From the NCBI GenBank assembly GCA_003184365.1, contig NKYR01000039.1, positions 62,001 through 126,000 on the forward strand: a DNA stretch of 64,000 nucleotides, in the 5' to 3' direction. Shown here piece by piece: positions 44,892 to 56,642 of the stretch (the stretch's first letter is position 1; each line of letters opens with the position of its first letter). This DNA comes from Evernia prunastri (Eukaryota > Ascomycota > Lecanoromycetes > Lecanorales > Parmeliaceae). Position numbers and translations under genes: made by a program. The notes under the pieces are model-generated. The model did not search any database, was not told where the DNA came from, and saw nothing but the letters and a program-made list of their open reading frames with translations.

Positions 44892-46779
44892 ATATCTGTG
44901 CTGTTGATCAAGCAAGACCCGGTCAGCTTGCGTGCCTGTTTGGCCCACAGGCAGAAAGGACCTTCAAACACTTGGCAAGTGCTGCCGTCATGGAAGCACA
45001 ATGATGATAGAGTCGCAGCGAATTTGCAGCATATGTATGTATGCTCGAGGGATTTTTAAAAGCTCCGTCTGACCCGGATCATCGGTGGTCTAGATCCCCT
45101 CTCGAGATGGTCATCAATGTTTTGAGGCGTCGATTTGGCATGAAGTGGCAATTGCTACCCTCCAGGTGCGCAGAAAGTCTTGATCTGGCCAGGTGCATAA
45201 TGGACCACTTGACATTCTTAGATCTAGACTTGTCGTCGAAGGGACGTTGAATGTGTACTGGATTAGAGCAACTGGTAGAGAGCTGGCGCCTTGACGGAGG
45301 AAAGGAGGTGATTATAGTACTTTGCGTCAGGATTTTTTCTTCTTTCTATTTTGATGTTGTACTTGTGTCGTATGCCAAGCAGTGTGTACCATCTACCAAG
45401 CCTTGGACTAGTACTGGATACCCGGGTTGTGGACAGTGGGGGTGGTGCCGGGTTCTCCAGTCTCCAGTCTCCACCCCAAGGGCTGCACGCCCTAGGTACC
45501 GTTTTTCCGCGTGGCTGATAGGCCTTCCTCATGTATTAGCGAATTGAGACTGGCTCGAGGGTGTTGACAGGATTCAGGATTCCAGATTCCAGAATAATCC
45601 CGAGTTCACGCAGGGTCCAGGAAGGAGTATATAAAAGCGAGGACGACCGATGAAAGAGACGGGATATACGATAGACTAAGGTAGCCGGGTATCGCCTCGG
45701 GCCCGAGCTTCGGATCGGAGTAAAACTTTAGGTAAGGTAAGGTAAGCAAAGAATAAAGATCAGCATGTGACTCGGAGACTAGTCCTATCTTAGTAAAGCT
45801 TGCTTCCACGAGGCTATAGTACGAGCTCGGATTTGCTCGTGTCTCGCCTTTGGAGTCTCCTTTCGCCTTTTCGCCTCTCGGCGCTCGCTTTGCCTTCACT
45901 TTGGCGCTTGTCCCACCTACCATCGTCTACACAAATTACTGCATAACGATACTGCACGGTATGCGCATGAACATGATCATCATGCGTACCATCAGAGCTT
46001 ATTCCTCTTCCGGTTCTCGGCAGCATTTTCGGGCTGTAGAAGTGTAGATTGGATGCAGATGCATGCACGTTGCGGACGTTTTTGTTTGCCATGCAGTTGC
46101 TCTGCCAACTTCTCCGGGGTCTCAAACCGTCCGAACGTTACATCCCTATACGCCACCCCCACCTTCTGATTGGTTGCTGCAGGCCCAGACTGCGAACGAT
46201 GCCACGCCAATGACATCTGAATGCAGAGGTACATGATGGCAGATGCGCAGTACACCTTAGGCGTGGTTCGCATCTGCTTCCGCAGATGCGCTTCTGCTGG
46301 AGAGCGCCAATCGATAGCAGGGGAAGTCCGAGGTACAGTCACGGTGGCGCAGATGGAGTCGAGACTTTGGCATTGGTAGGGAAGGAGAGTTGGAATAGGC
46401 AAAAGGATATGAGGGCTTTGGGGAACGATGATTGGGAAGCCAAGATATGCATGAGACGAATCAGCAGTGGGATTATCGAATGCTCGCATTAGGTGGCCAT
46501 GGCAATGCCAAGTCATTGTCTTGTTCACGTTTCTTTCGCTTAATGCTCCCAGTTGAATGGTGCTGCTAGATGATGCATGGCCTGCTGCATACTTAATTAA
46601 AGCCCCGACGCAAAGAGCGATATTAAAAGATGCCGTGCTAACCCGTACAAGCTTAGACACTCCCGCTTTTGGTACCCGCTAGAAGACGGGCGCTAAATCC
46701 ATCGAATCCAACTGCAGCCTACCTTTACACCCTCGCTTTTGCATTCTGATCAGGATGACGGAGAACCCGTTGATTGAAG

Positions 46780-47260
46780 TAAGGTATAGCTAGGTAGCTA
46801 AGATAGACCTTTGAGCTATGAAGGTCAGAGAAAGAAAGAGATCTCACTATCTAGCTTGTGTGTGGATAGGATTGATCACTATCGGTACGCTAGGTAAATC
46901 AACAGTACGAAGCTCGTGAATCAAAGTACGTACATACATAGCTACGGTAGTTGTAAGTAAATCGACAATGCCCGTTGAAATATTGTCAAATGGCATCCAA
47001 TTGAAAGGCGGTGAGGCATTTTCCCCCGTTACCCTTTACCCTTCCCCATTCACTCTTTCCTCGAAGCATCTAACTTACATGCTTTTCGCCTTTTCCTGCT
47101 CTCTCTCTCTCGTATCTTACGTGAGAGAGAGATACGGTAGGAATCCTGTAAGTACCTAGATAGGTAGCTAACATACTCGGTGTGAGCTACGTTAGCTACG
47201 TGAGACTTTAGATGCGTTGATTAGTACTCGATCTGCATAACATTTATTGTCAACGTAGCT
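46780..47260. promoter_or_regulatory. TAGCTA/TAGGTA-rich upstream region of the GT25 gene
   Basis: The words TAGCTAC, GTAGCTA, TAGGTAG and GCTAGGTA recur many times in either orientation within 480 bp, alongside a CT-repeat stretch at 47101-47112. Such clusters occur upstream of genes in several ascomycetes; whether they bind a factor is unknown. Confidence 0.35.
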
Positions 47261-47571
47261 ACCCTTTAACACATACGTAGAAGCAATCGGCTCTTGGCAT
47301 TCGTAGGAAGAAACCAATAATCAACAGAGCATTAATACCCGTAATCAAAAATCATGGAATCCTTAAATTCCTGGCCAATCCCTCCTCCTCCCTTTTCCGT
47401 TTCACCACACGCTCCACCCACCTCTCACATGCCCTCACATGCCCGCCCTTGCCTGGCGTCACTTTTCCTTGTCTCACCCTTGGCTTTGTTCTTAAATTAA
47501 TTGGGAACACTCTCTCCTAAGCATTCTATTATTCTTTCTCACTCCCGTCCACATCCCCATACCGAGGCATC

Positions 47572-49053
47572 ATGGGTACTTTGTTAGATAGTGAAAGAGC
47601 TTATTCCCCAAGCCGACGTCCCACAATGTTGCGCCGTGAGAGGAGAGAAGCCAAGCGGAGGATGGTCCTGCTCTCCCTTCTCGCTTGCTTTCTTTTCCTC
47701 ACCTTGGTCGCCTTCCGACGACCAAATGGCTTCATGAGCGACTACACGCACCTGAATGCAAACTCAACGGCCTCAACTGCCTCGAAAACGATCGCCAGTT
47801 CAAAGTCAAAGTCAAAATCATGGCTGACGGGCAGACCGAGATCAGTTGGTCCCATCCTCAGTCAAAACGGAAGACATCTTTCCGACAGCAGTCTCGCAGA
47901 TCTCAAGAACACCTCTCTTGGTGTACGTGACATCCCCATGCTGTAGAATGGAGTGCTTTCGCTGACAACACCGCTCTCTACAGTTCGAAAAGGTCTTCGT
48001 CCTCAACATGCCTCTCCGCACCGATAAACTTGATGCGATGATTTTGGCTGCTTCTGCAACCGGATTCAACTTCGATGTCCTCGAGGGGGTTCAAGGAGAG
48101 TCGATCCCGAAAAAAGCCCTGTCTGGTGTAAGCAGGCACATACCCTCAACCTTCAAGGCTCTGACGCTGACAACTGCTTGAGAAATGGGAGAGTAGACCG
48201 GGAATTGAAGGGGTCGTGGGCTGCTGGCGTGGACACATGAATTTTGCCAAAGAGTGCCTCTACCCACCTTCGATGTCTGGGTCTCATGCTAATGGTCTTT
48301 CTCATCCTCAGGATCGTGAGTAAACGCTTGTCTTCAGCCATCATTATCGAAGATGATGCCGACTGGGATGTGAACATCCGTTCCATGATGGAGTACATCG
48401 CTCTCGGCAGCCAAACCCTTCTTGATACGCCCCAAGACGAAATCCCCCACTCACCTTATGGTGACGGCTGGGACTTGATGTGGTTGGGTCATTGTGCATC
48501 TTCCACCATCAAAGGTGATGACCGACGGTTCATCATGAAGAACGACCCCAACGTCCCCCCGTCACAACATCGTGCAAATTATGGGGACATACCGGATATG
48601 TCTCCCTACGACGACCATACTCGCATCATGTTCTTCACTGCCGGGAATACCTGCACATACTCTTATGCTCTCTCGTACCGCGGCGCTGCCAAGATACTGA
48701 AATATCTGTCTCTGGACATTTTCAACAAGCCCATTGATTACGGCCTTCGTGAGATGTGTGAGAAGAAGGACCGAGGCTTCAAATGCATAAGCGTCTTTCC
48801 CCAGATATTCGGCGAACACAAGCCTGCCGGCGCTAATGAGAGGGATTCGGACATAGATCCACAGAATAAAAGCAGCGTCAGGGTCAAAGGCTACTCGCAC
48901 AACACAGTCCACAGCACACGGCTGAACGTGGAGTATTTGATCGATGGGCGAATGGACTTGGTGGAGAATCAGTACGGTGAAGATCCTCTGCTGGAAGCAC
49001 CCATTACAACCGAATACCGGACGGGGTTGAATGTGCAGATACAGGGCAATTGA
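47572..49053 (+). CDS. Glycosyltransferase family 25 protein, Golgi type II membrane, 435 aa
   Basis: Four exons (47572-47922, 47984-48127, 48183-48253, 48312-49053), phases consistent. A cytoplasmic Arg-rich start (RRERREAKRRM) and a membrane anchor (VLLSLLACFLFLTLVAF) make a type II Golgi topology. The catalytic part opens with FEKVFVLNMPLRTDKLDAM, followed by GVVGCWRGHMNFAKE and the metal-binding SAIIIEDDADWDV, then GDGWDLMWLGHC and TAGNTCTYSYALSYRGAAKI. This is the GT25 (LPS/collagen glycosyltransferase-like) fold, common in filamentous fungi as a putative beta-galactosyl- or glucosyl-transferase; acceptor unknown. The gene appears intact. Confidence 0.88.
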
Positions 49054-49825
49054 TGATGTTTCCGATACGATTGTATCCATTACGACCAAGCATGGCGTTC
49101 CGGTTTAGGAAGAGTGTGTAGGATGAAGCGGAGCAGGAGCGGTATTAAAATACCATGGACGTGTGAGGCCACCCATAATGTTGATCCCGATTGCTGGAAA
49201 GACTGGCATTGGTGGAAGAGGGAAGGAGGGATAATGAGCCAACGAAGAGCCGGACCTGTCACTGCTCGATGGCTACACGTGTGGCATGGAGCACGGATTG
49301 GCATTGGGAGATTGGGTTCATGCTTGTGAGAGCACTTCTTGATTTATAGCGATGAGCGTTATTAGATGATATCCTGCATATGGTACTCTGCTTGCTCACA
49401 TAATCACATACAATGACCCCCCGAAATTTGGAATTCCGCTGGGCCGCATTTTCCCCTGGCCCCAAATTCTCTTCAACAGCAGATAGATTAGTTCCCGCGA
49501 ATCCATTTAGCCTTAGAGTAGAGCTTGGCTGCAGAACAATAAACCAGGACAACTGCGGAGATGCACCGCCGTCACATGACTTGGAGGAACCGTTGGAAAT
49601 CCCTGCAGTCGATCTCACCCTCCGCTTACGCTAAAGTAGGTCTGGTCCTCGAAGATCGCGAACCAGGGACAGGAACACCTTTCTTCACCATCAGCATCTC
49701 CCATCCTCACACCGCAATGCACTTCCAAAAGTCATCAAACACACATAAAGTCGATCGCATACCTCTCTGACGCCTTTTGTTCAATTCAACACCGTCACCG
49801 AAGCTCCAGAGCTCTCTCCGCCGTC
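49054..49825. other. Spacer before spp1
   Basis: No supported gene. Contains the CT/AC-rich leader of the COMPASS subunit gene from about 49670. Confidence 0.4.
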
Positions 49826-52146
49826 ATGTCGAAACTTTCCGAACTCCTCAACCCCGCCCCAAGTCCTGCACAACACTCGCCTCCGCAAGGTCCCCAGCCA
49901 TTGATCTTGGACGGGAAAGACCATCGTGCTGGACATCGCCCTTCGTTTGACGGCCATGGTACAAGTCCCACCCGTTTCGCCTCTCTGACCTCACCTGGGC
50001 TCGAAGCTCTGGCTGCTGCCGCCAGTAGCACCTCTCCCATACTCTCGCCTCCTCAAAGCAGCACATTTGCGCAGTCGGCATCGTATCAGGGTTACAATCA
50101 CTACGGGTCTAGACCTGGATCGAGCCATACCTTGCCTCCTCTCAGCAATGACTTCCCTCACGCTGGAAATCAACCTTCTACACATGCCTCTGGCTTAGAG
50201 CAATACCATCATTCATCTAGTGGCGAAAGGAAGCTATCAAATGAGACTGATTATTCTGCTCGGTTACCTCCATTCGTGTCATCACCACCGACTCAGAGTA
50301 ATTCATTTCCACTACATGCGCCAGGTGCTACAGCACAAGACGACCTCACTAGATATGCCAATGGTGATACTTCAGAAAAGCTAGTTTTGTCATCATCACG
50401 ACTTCATGATGAGATTCACAAACAAGAATCATATCCAAATTCAGACGCCCCGGCTACCTCGCAAATACGACAACCCTCACACGGCCCTTCAGATTCAATC
50501 TTAGCTTCGACTTTACCGCAGACTCAAAGTGATCAAGTGGAGATCAAAGCAGAGGTGCAGGAGAATCCTCTGGAAACAACGCAACAATACGACGGGCTCG
50601 CCGCAGAAGGCTCGACAAACCCCTTTGATCAACCTACCAAAACCGGTACACCAACTCTCAAAACTATCACAGATATCAAGAACGACGCAAGCAATACTAC
50701 ATCACCTATTCCGACAGACTCGGCCGTGATGAAGGCAAAACCAGCGCCGAGCAGAAAGCGAGCAGCTCCTAAGAAGGGGACTGCCAATGCCGTGAAGCCG
50801 CCTGCGAAGAAGCGCAAGATTGAAAGCGAGAGTGTTGATGGTACACCATCAGCGCAACATAGTGGAACTCCTGCAACGAGCCGTGCGAGCCAGACTCCGG
50901 TGCCTAAGAATCGCAAGCAAGGATCGGAGACACCCGCGAGAAGTTCGTCCGTATTGAACGGCGAGGAAGACGATGATGACGCCACAGATGATGGGGAGCT
51001 CTTCTGCATATGCCGCAAGCCGGATGATCATACTCTCATGATTGCGTGTGATGGGCCATGCGACGGTTGGTTCCACGGTCGGTGTGTGGATATGCCCGCG
51101 GAAAAGACCAAGCTCATCTCCAAGTGGTATTGTGAGTTGTCCAGTTTTGCAATGGATGTGGGATCCTGCTGATCGTGTCAGGCCCAAATTGCGCAGCAGG
51201 GAATGAGACTCTTTGGAAGAGGATGTGTCGTCTTGAAGGATGCTGTGAACCCGCACGCGATGGATCAGAGGGCCAAGTCAAGTCGAAGTACTGCTCGGAC
51301 GCACATGGAACTGAGTTCATGCGGAATCTCGCGTTTGGCAAAAGCTCCGCAGAGCAGAAGGATGGACCGAGCAGCAATAAGAAGAGGCGGCGCGACAATT
51401 ATACTGACAATTTCGGCAACACCGAGGAGACCTCGGATAACGATCATGCGCAACCCGGTGGTGTGCTGAAGCCGTCGGAACTGAAGGCTTTGGCTGATAG
51501 GTCAAAGGACATTGATGCTTTTAAGAGATTAGGTGATGGGGTTCTGAGTCCGCCTGCCACGGCGAGTCCAGAAGGGGATGATGTTAAGATGGAATATGCG
51601 GAAATCGAGAAACCCAAAGCCAGCTACACTGCGGAGGAGACATCTCAACTGGAGAGCATTGCGGAGAGGAAGATTCGCTGCAGAGCGAAGAGGAAGTCAC
51701 TGGATGATCGCGACAAGCTTCTGCTCTTGATCACCGCCCGCGCGAAAAGCGTGCTCGCCGAGATGAAAGAGCATGATAAATCCGTGAACACCATCTGCGG
51801 TTACGACTCCCGCCTGACCTGGTCCGAAGATGAGTTCAACGAGTGGCGCGCATCGCCCGAAGGCCAGAAAGCGCTCCAGACTGACGGGGTTTTGGAAGCG
51901 CCGCCTACGGTGCAGGAGAACGGTGAGGGTCACGACGCGGAGAAGGAAGAGGAGGAAATCGGTCGGGGCGTGTGCAAGAAGAAGCGCTGCGAGAGGCACA
52001 AGGCGTGGCTGAAGCTGCAGCAACAGGACAACCTGTTCGAGAAGGACCAGGCGAGGCAGGAGATGAAGAAGCTGGAGGCGGAGGAGAGGGGGCTGAGGGA
52101 TCGGGCTATGATCCGGTGTTTGGAGGGGAGGGAGGTGGAGCTTTGA
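49826..52146 (+). CDS. spp1: Spp1/Cfp1-type PHD-finger subunit of the Set1 (COMPASS) H3K4 methyltransferase
   Basis: Two exons (49826-51131 and 51182-52146) give 756 aa. A long Ser/Pro-rich disordered N-terminus ends in a basic block (AKPAPSRKRAAPKKGTAN) that is a likely nuclear signal. The PHD finger of C4HC3 type starts FCICRKPDDHTLMIACDG, continues CDGWFHGRCVDMP, and crosses the intron at KWYC/PNC. A Cys-rich knuckle typical of Spp1 follows (CRLEGCCEPARDG, then KYCSDAHGTEFM), then a charged helical C-terminal half (ITARAKSVLAEMKEHDKSVN, CKKKRCERHKAWLKLQQQD). The PHD finger reads H3K4me2/3 and guides Set1. A conserved nuclear housekeeping gene; identification is strong from domain order. 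Confidence 0.9.
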
Positions 52147-52914
52147 CCCTTGGCTTCTTTCTTCTTTCTTTCGCTCATGGGGCGGTTTCTGCGAGGGATT
52201 TGCAACGGGGGCCTTACGCGTGCATCCATCCTGCATATCTCGGTGGTCGGCGCCGTCCCTGTGTTTGCAATGCGAATAAGGATGTTAGCAGTGAGCAGCA
52301 GGAGATGATATCAGGTGAGATTTTTATCGGAACGTGATATATTTTAACTATCTATTTCTTTCCTGATGCTACTCGATGGAGGCGCTCTGATTGCGAGATT
52401 TACCATCTCGCACGGTTTTGCGCACGGCATGGCATCATACCTATTCCTATGTATTTAGAGGTACATTCCATCTTCCATCTGCAGCTGACCCGATCAGGCT
52501 CGCTGCAGCTTTTTTTGCTAACTCGAAAAAGTGTAAATGTGAAAAACGGTACATATACGTAGTACATGTGTATGTACATACATATGGTACATGGTACATG
52601 TCATACGTACATACACATCATACATCATACGTGGCATGATTTGGGACATGTCATACGTACATACACATAGCACATAGCATATACACGCACACATAGCATA
52701 TATACATAGTACATATACGTACAGATGCAGGCTTGACACATGCCGTGTCCGAGTCTGGGTCGCTTGGGGTTTTGGGCTGGCATGGGCTGGCATGGCTCGC
52801 TGATTAGAGTTGGTACTTGGTATGGAGTAAAGTACACCTTACTTTAGGTAAGGTAGGTACCTTAGGTAGCGTGGGTAAGATCCTCGGCAGGTTCCTTCGG
52901 CAAAAGCGCTGTAG
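52147..52914. other. Intergenic region with ACAT/GTAC low-complexity block
   Basis: 52555-52725 is built from TACATA, CATACGTA and ACACAT words. A 24-bp stretch (starting ACATGTCATACGTACATACA) occurs twice, at about 52596 and 52647. TAGGTA-type words recur at 52840-52880. No gene seen. Confidence 0.5.
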
Positions 52915-52916
52915 TA

Positions 52917-53963
52917 CTCGTATCCACCAGGAAGCGCACCACCCTGGCAAATGCACCACCTCTCAAATCCGATAATTCCGTCTCACAAAAAATGCATCAT
53001 TGTTTCCTATAAATCCACCCTAGACAGCCACCCACCACCTTCTATGTAGAATATATATATATATTAATCATTAATAGTATCTAAGCACCCCCTAAAAGTA
53101 AAGTTAAGAACTCTCAATCTCAGAATTCTTTCTCTGTAGACAAAAATTGCCGTGCACCACCCTCAAATTCAGCTTATTACGATTAATTAATCTTCTCTTT
53201 GACTAGACGTCTATACTTTTAAATAGAAAAATCTTCTTACACGCATTTATTTATAAGATCTAGCCTATTTTATTAAATGATTGCTTTTGTTAGTATGCAT
53301 TAATAGCATCTATGTTCATAGCACAGTAGAGGCTGGTGATAGTTGACTGCGCGCCTAGCGCAACACTAGGCACACACACTAGCTAAGCGAAGAGGTATAT
53401 CTTGCCTCTTCGCCTGCACCTCTTAGCAATGCATCTACATTTACAATTATCAAGACTATGCATATGCAAGTAGTGATAAGTAACTGGACAATCACACCTA
53501 TGTGAAACCAACAGCTTTAATAATATAGAGAGAGAAAGACGGGCAAGTGACAGAAGCTCATTTTTTACGTAGTGAAAGACTTATAATAACTAATAAATGA
53601 AAGAATTGCTATAAGATATATATATTTTGCTATCTACGAAGGATTAGTATCGCGTAATGTTTTCGTGTCGAGTTATGATACAATTTTAAAGATGAGTAGA
53701 TATTTATCATATTTTTTTAGGGTGGTGCAAGTAGAGGGTATCCATTTTCTACGTAGTGAAAGACTTATGATAGTCAAAAAGCACTACAATAGCTGTAAGA
53801 GATAGACATCTTACTATCTACGAAGGACCAGTACTGCGCAACATTTTCGTGTCGAGTTATCATACAATTCTGGTGGTAAGTTGGCTTTTTTTTGGGTGAC
53901 GGATTTATCGGATTTTAGGGGTGGTGCATTTCCCAGTGAGTTGCATTTCCTGGTGGATACGAG
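52917..53963. mobile_element. Non-autonomous TIR DNA transposon (mariner/Fot1-like), 1047 bp
   Basis: The left end begins CTCGTATCCACCAGGAA and the right end is its exact reverse complement for 17 bp. Similarity continues with gaps to about 68 bp (both contain AAATGCACCACC and AAATCCGATAA). The element is flanked by TA on both sides (52915-52916 and 53964-53965), the target duplication of Tc1/mariner-type elements including fungal Fot1/pogo. The inside is AT-rich, with no open frame of transposase size, so it depends on a partner in trans. It carries an internal tandem repeat of about 185 bp. Confidence 0.8.
53562..53930. repeat. Tandem repeat of about 185 bp inside the TIR element
   Basis: Two units, roughly 53562-53740 and 53747-53930. 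Both contain CTACGTAGTGAAAGACTTAT (first unit T for C at the start), then CTATCTACGAAGGA and TTTTCGTGTCGAGTTAT, and both end near GGTGGTGCA. The first unit has drifted toward AT. Confidence 0.7.
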
Positions 53964-54377
53964 TAGGGCTGAAACCGGTGACGCGGAAATCTTGGGGGGA
54001 TGTTGTTTTGTAAAACGGGTTTCGGATTTTTTTGGGGAGTGCAGTTAGTCTTGCTGTTTACGTACGTAAGGTACCTTTGTCTTGTCTTGCCTTGCCTACC
54101 TTACCACTCTACTCTACTCCACTCCACTCTACTCTACAGCTACGGTACGGTTTCTGAGCTTCAGGCTTGGGACCTGGAGATCGTTTCAAGGGTCCGTTTG
54201 GGTTGCGTGTCTGTCTGTCTGTGTCTGAGGCAGCGTTTACTTCACTTTACCGCATCCACCAAGAGTGCATCGACTCACCTCACCAATCCGTCCTTCCTCA
54301 CCAACAGACAGCACCCGCAATCCAAACAAACGCGCGCACAAAAACGGCCCCCGGGGCTCATTTTTCCCACCAGAGCT

Positions 54378-55487
54378 ATGGGCGACGAGGTGGGTTCTTT
54401 CCTCTCCTCTCCTCTCCTCTCCTCTCTTTCACGCATACCATTCCCGTGTCTAACATCCTCCCCCCCAATCCGCACAGGGCGCCTCCCCCCGCGAACTCCT
54501 CCTCGAATCCTGCCGCCGCAACAACACGTCCCTGCTCAACGAGCTGCTCGCCTCGCTCGCGACGCCGGACCGGGTCGCGCACCTGCTCAACACGGCCACG
54601 GACGGCGTGGGCAGCTTCTGCCTGCATGTCGCCGCGGCGCATGGGAGCTGTATGTGCCGCTTTCTTTCCTTCCTCCTTTTTTGATTCTTTTTTTTTTTGC
54701 GGGGAGGAGGGTGGGTTGAGGGGGAGGGGAGTGGAGTAGGGTGGAGTAGGGTGGGGATGTGGGGATGTGGGGACATGGGGATATGGGGATGTGGAGGTAT
54801 AGGTGCTCAAAGGGCTAACGCCTCGCAGATGAGGTGCTGGATACGCTGCTCGATCAGGAGGGTTTGGAGGTCGATCCGGTCGAGAGGCTCGAGGCGGATA
54901 TCCCGCTGCACAAGGCGGTCCGCTTCGTCAATGGGCTGGCCGAGGGGGAGTGGGAGGCTGGAGCGGGGATTGTGGAGTTGCTCCTGGATGCCGGGGCGGA
55001 TCCGAGGTTAGTGGTTGCTACTATCTCCTTTTTTTCTTTGTTTTCTTTTTCACTGGTGCTGTTTATTCATCACTGCTGTCACTACTCCTCCTCGCTACTA
55101 CAACTGCTACCACGGAGTCTTGCGCTGGGGGGCCGGAGAGGTGGTGGGGTTGGGGAATGAGGGTTTGAGATGCGTGCGTCCTTGGGCTGTGAATACTTGC
55201 ACGTGGCGGGGCAGGGCAGAATTGGGCTAAGATTTGAAGTTATTTTTCTTCTTCTTTTCGCACAGCAATGACCTCAGCTAACACCCTTTCCTCTCTCCGT
55301 TCGTCGCTCGCGCAGGATACGCAACAAAGCAAAGCTGAAACCGTTCGAGCTCGTCGATCCGCGCAACGCCGAGCTCAGGGCCACGCTGCAGAAGGCCGAG
55401 TTCGCCATGCTGGCCGGTGACGACGTGGTGGATGTGGACGGGGACGACGGGCAGGGGCCTACGGGCAGCGCGAGCGATAGTGAGTGA
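54378..55487 (+). CDS. Ankyrin-repeat protein, 177 aa (YCR051W-like)
   Basis: Four exons: a 12-bp first exon (54378-54389, MGDE), then 54478-54649, 54829-55006 and 55316-55487. All phases close, and the stop is TGA at 55485-55487. Ankyrin-type helices are visible: RELLLESCRRNNTSLLNELL, GSFCLHVAAAHGSYEVLDTL, PLHKAVRFVN, then AGIVELLLDAGADPRIRNKA. An acidic C-terminus follows. Size and layout match a small conserved fungal ankyrin family represented by yeast YCR051W, whose biochemical role is unknown. It probably acts as a soluble protein-binding adaptor. Confidence 0.85.
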
Positions 55488-55817
55488 GTGGTTTGGTTGG
55501 GTTGGGCTGGGTGGGTTGGGGTGAGGGGGGATATTTGGGGAGGGGAGGGGGAGGGGGAGGCTGTCTTGAGGAGATGTGCAGGAGGAAGGAGGTTGCTTTG
55601 AGCTGGGCTGCATTCATGGACGGAGCGGGGGGCATACATTTCGCATAGCCTGGCGCTGGTTGTAAGATCACTTTAGAAGGGGCTTCCATTTTTTGCATCA
55701 GGGGCATTTGGGGGTGTGGGTTGTAAGATAGATGATACGGGAGCATTCTTCGGGGAGATCTGCATCGAGAGCTGTCGCTGTTTACTTGCGTTGCGATTTT
55801 TTTGATCTTGTTTGGGG

Positions 55818-55862
<45 letters not shown>

Positions 55863-55973
55863 TGATTGATTGATTGGAGTAACTGAGTGGTTGATTATTT
55901 GATTGGAAATAAGANNNNNNNCGAGAGCTGTCGCTGTTTACTTGCGTTGCGATTTTTTTGATCTTGTTTGGGG

Positions 55974-56022
<49 letters not shown>

Positions 56023-56642
56023 TGATTGATTGATTGGAGTAACTGAGTGGTTGATTATTTGATTGGAAATAAGACAGCCGTCCATCCCCTCCCTACCTTT
56101 CCTCCCCAACACCCTCTCACAACTCGAACAGCATAGGGTATTATTCAGAACTCCTCGACTGCTCCCCTCCTGTACCAGCACCGGCTCGCTGTATTGATGC
56201 TCCTTCCGTCACCACTCACAGCATGCGTGCTGCCTCGTGATCTTTCAAAACGCATCGATCGATCGGTGGGGTTTGATGCAAGCCTGAGAGGGGAGAAAAT
56301 GGCTATCTCGATTGCATTCTCAATCGGAATATTAACGGAGCACCCGGGATGCGTGATGTGCAAAGGGGTGAAAGGATCGGATAGGTGTGAAGACCTGGGG
56401 GGGAGGGGGGTAAGCTGTTGACGAAGGGGTTTTGGGGGGAAAGTCGTCGTTTGGAGGGGGGTGCGTAGAGCGCGAGGTGGGTTGGTGGGAGGGAGAAACG
56501 GCAGGTTGCTGGCTTGGTGGCTGGTGCTGGGGGGGAGGGATGGTCGATCGGTGCTTTCCGAGCTTCCTGGCCGTGGGCTCTCGAGTGGCTGTAGCAGAGC
56601 CTGTTCCCTAAAATCCCATCTCTTCCGTGACCCTCCCCGCTT
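55488..56642. other. Spacer with GT-rich tract, (GATT)n microsatellite and assembly gap
   Basis: No gene supported. The long minus-strand frame over this segment is produced by the GATT repeat and its duplicated copy. Confidence 0.5.
55766..56074. repeat. Duplicated contig end around a 7-N gap, with (GATT)n microsatellite
   Basis: 55766-55914 (starting CGAGAGCTGTCGCTG) is repeated at 55922-56074 with the Ns 55915-55921 between them. Both copies contain the same GATT array and end GGAAATAAGA. This is the same artefact type as at 7949: two contig ends that should overlap. Confidence 0.8.

Larger units (their letters stand above)
44121..47571. other. Long gene-poor region with a diverged direct repeat and TAGCTA-rich promoter
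   Basis: No gene is supported over 3.4 kb. It contains the 96-bp direct repeat described separately, a GGTAA tandem run at about 45732-45746, and a zone at 46780-47260 with many TAGCTA, TAGGTA and GTAGCT words upstream of the GT25 gene. Confidence 0.5.

Noticed and set aside
45992..46660. 222-codon minus-strand frame
   Set aside because: No domain, no conserved motifs, atypical composition; probably chance.
52540..52740. CRISPR-like array
   Set aside because: Repeat units are irregular low-complexity ACAT/GTAC words without spacers, in a eukaryotic genome.
55459..56181. 240-codon minus-strand frame with SINQ-type repeats
   Set aside because: It is produced by the GATT microsatellite, its false second copy and a run of Ns.
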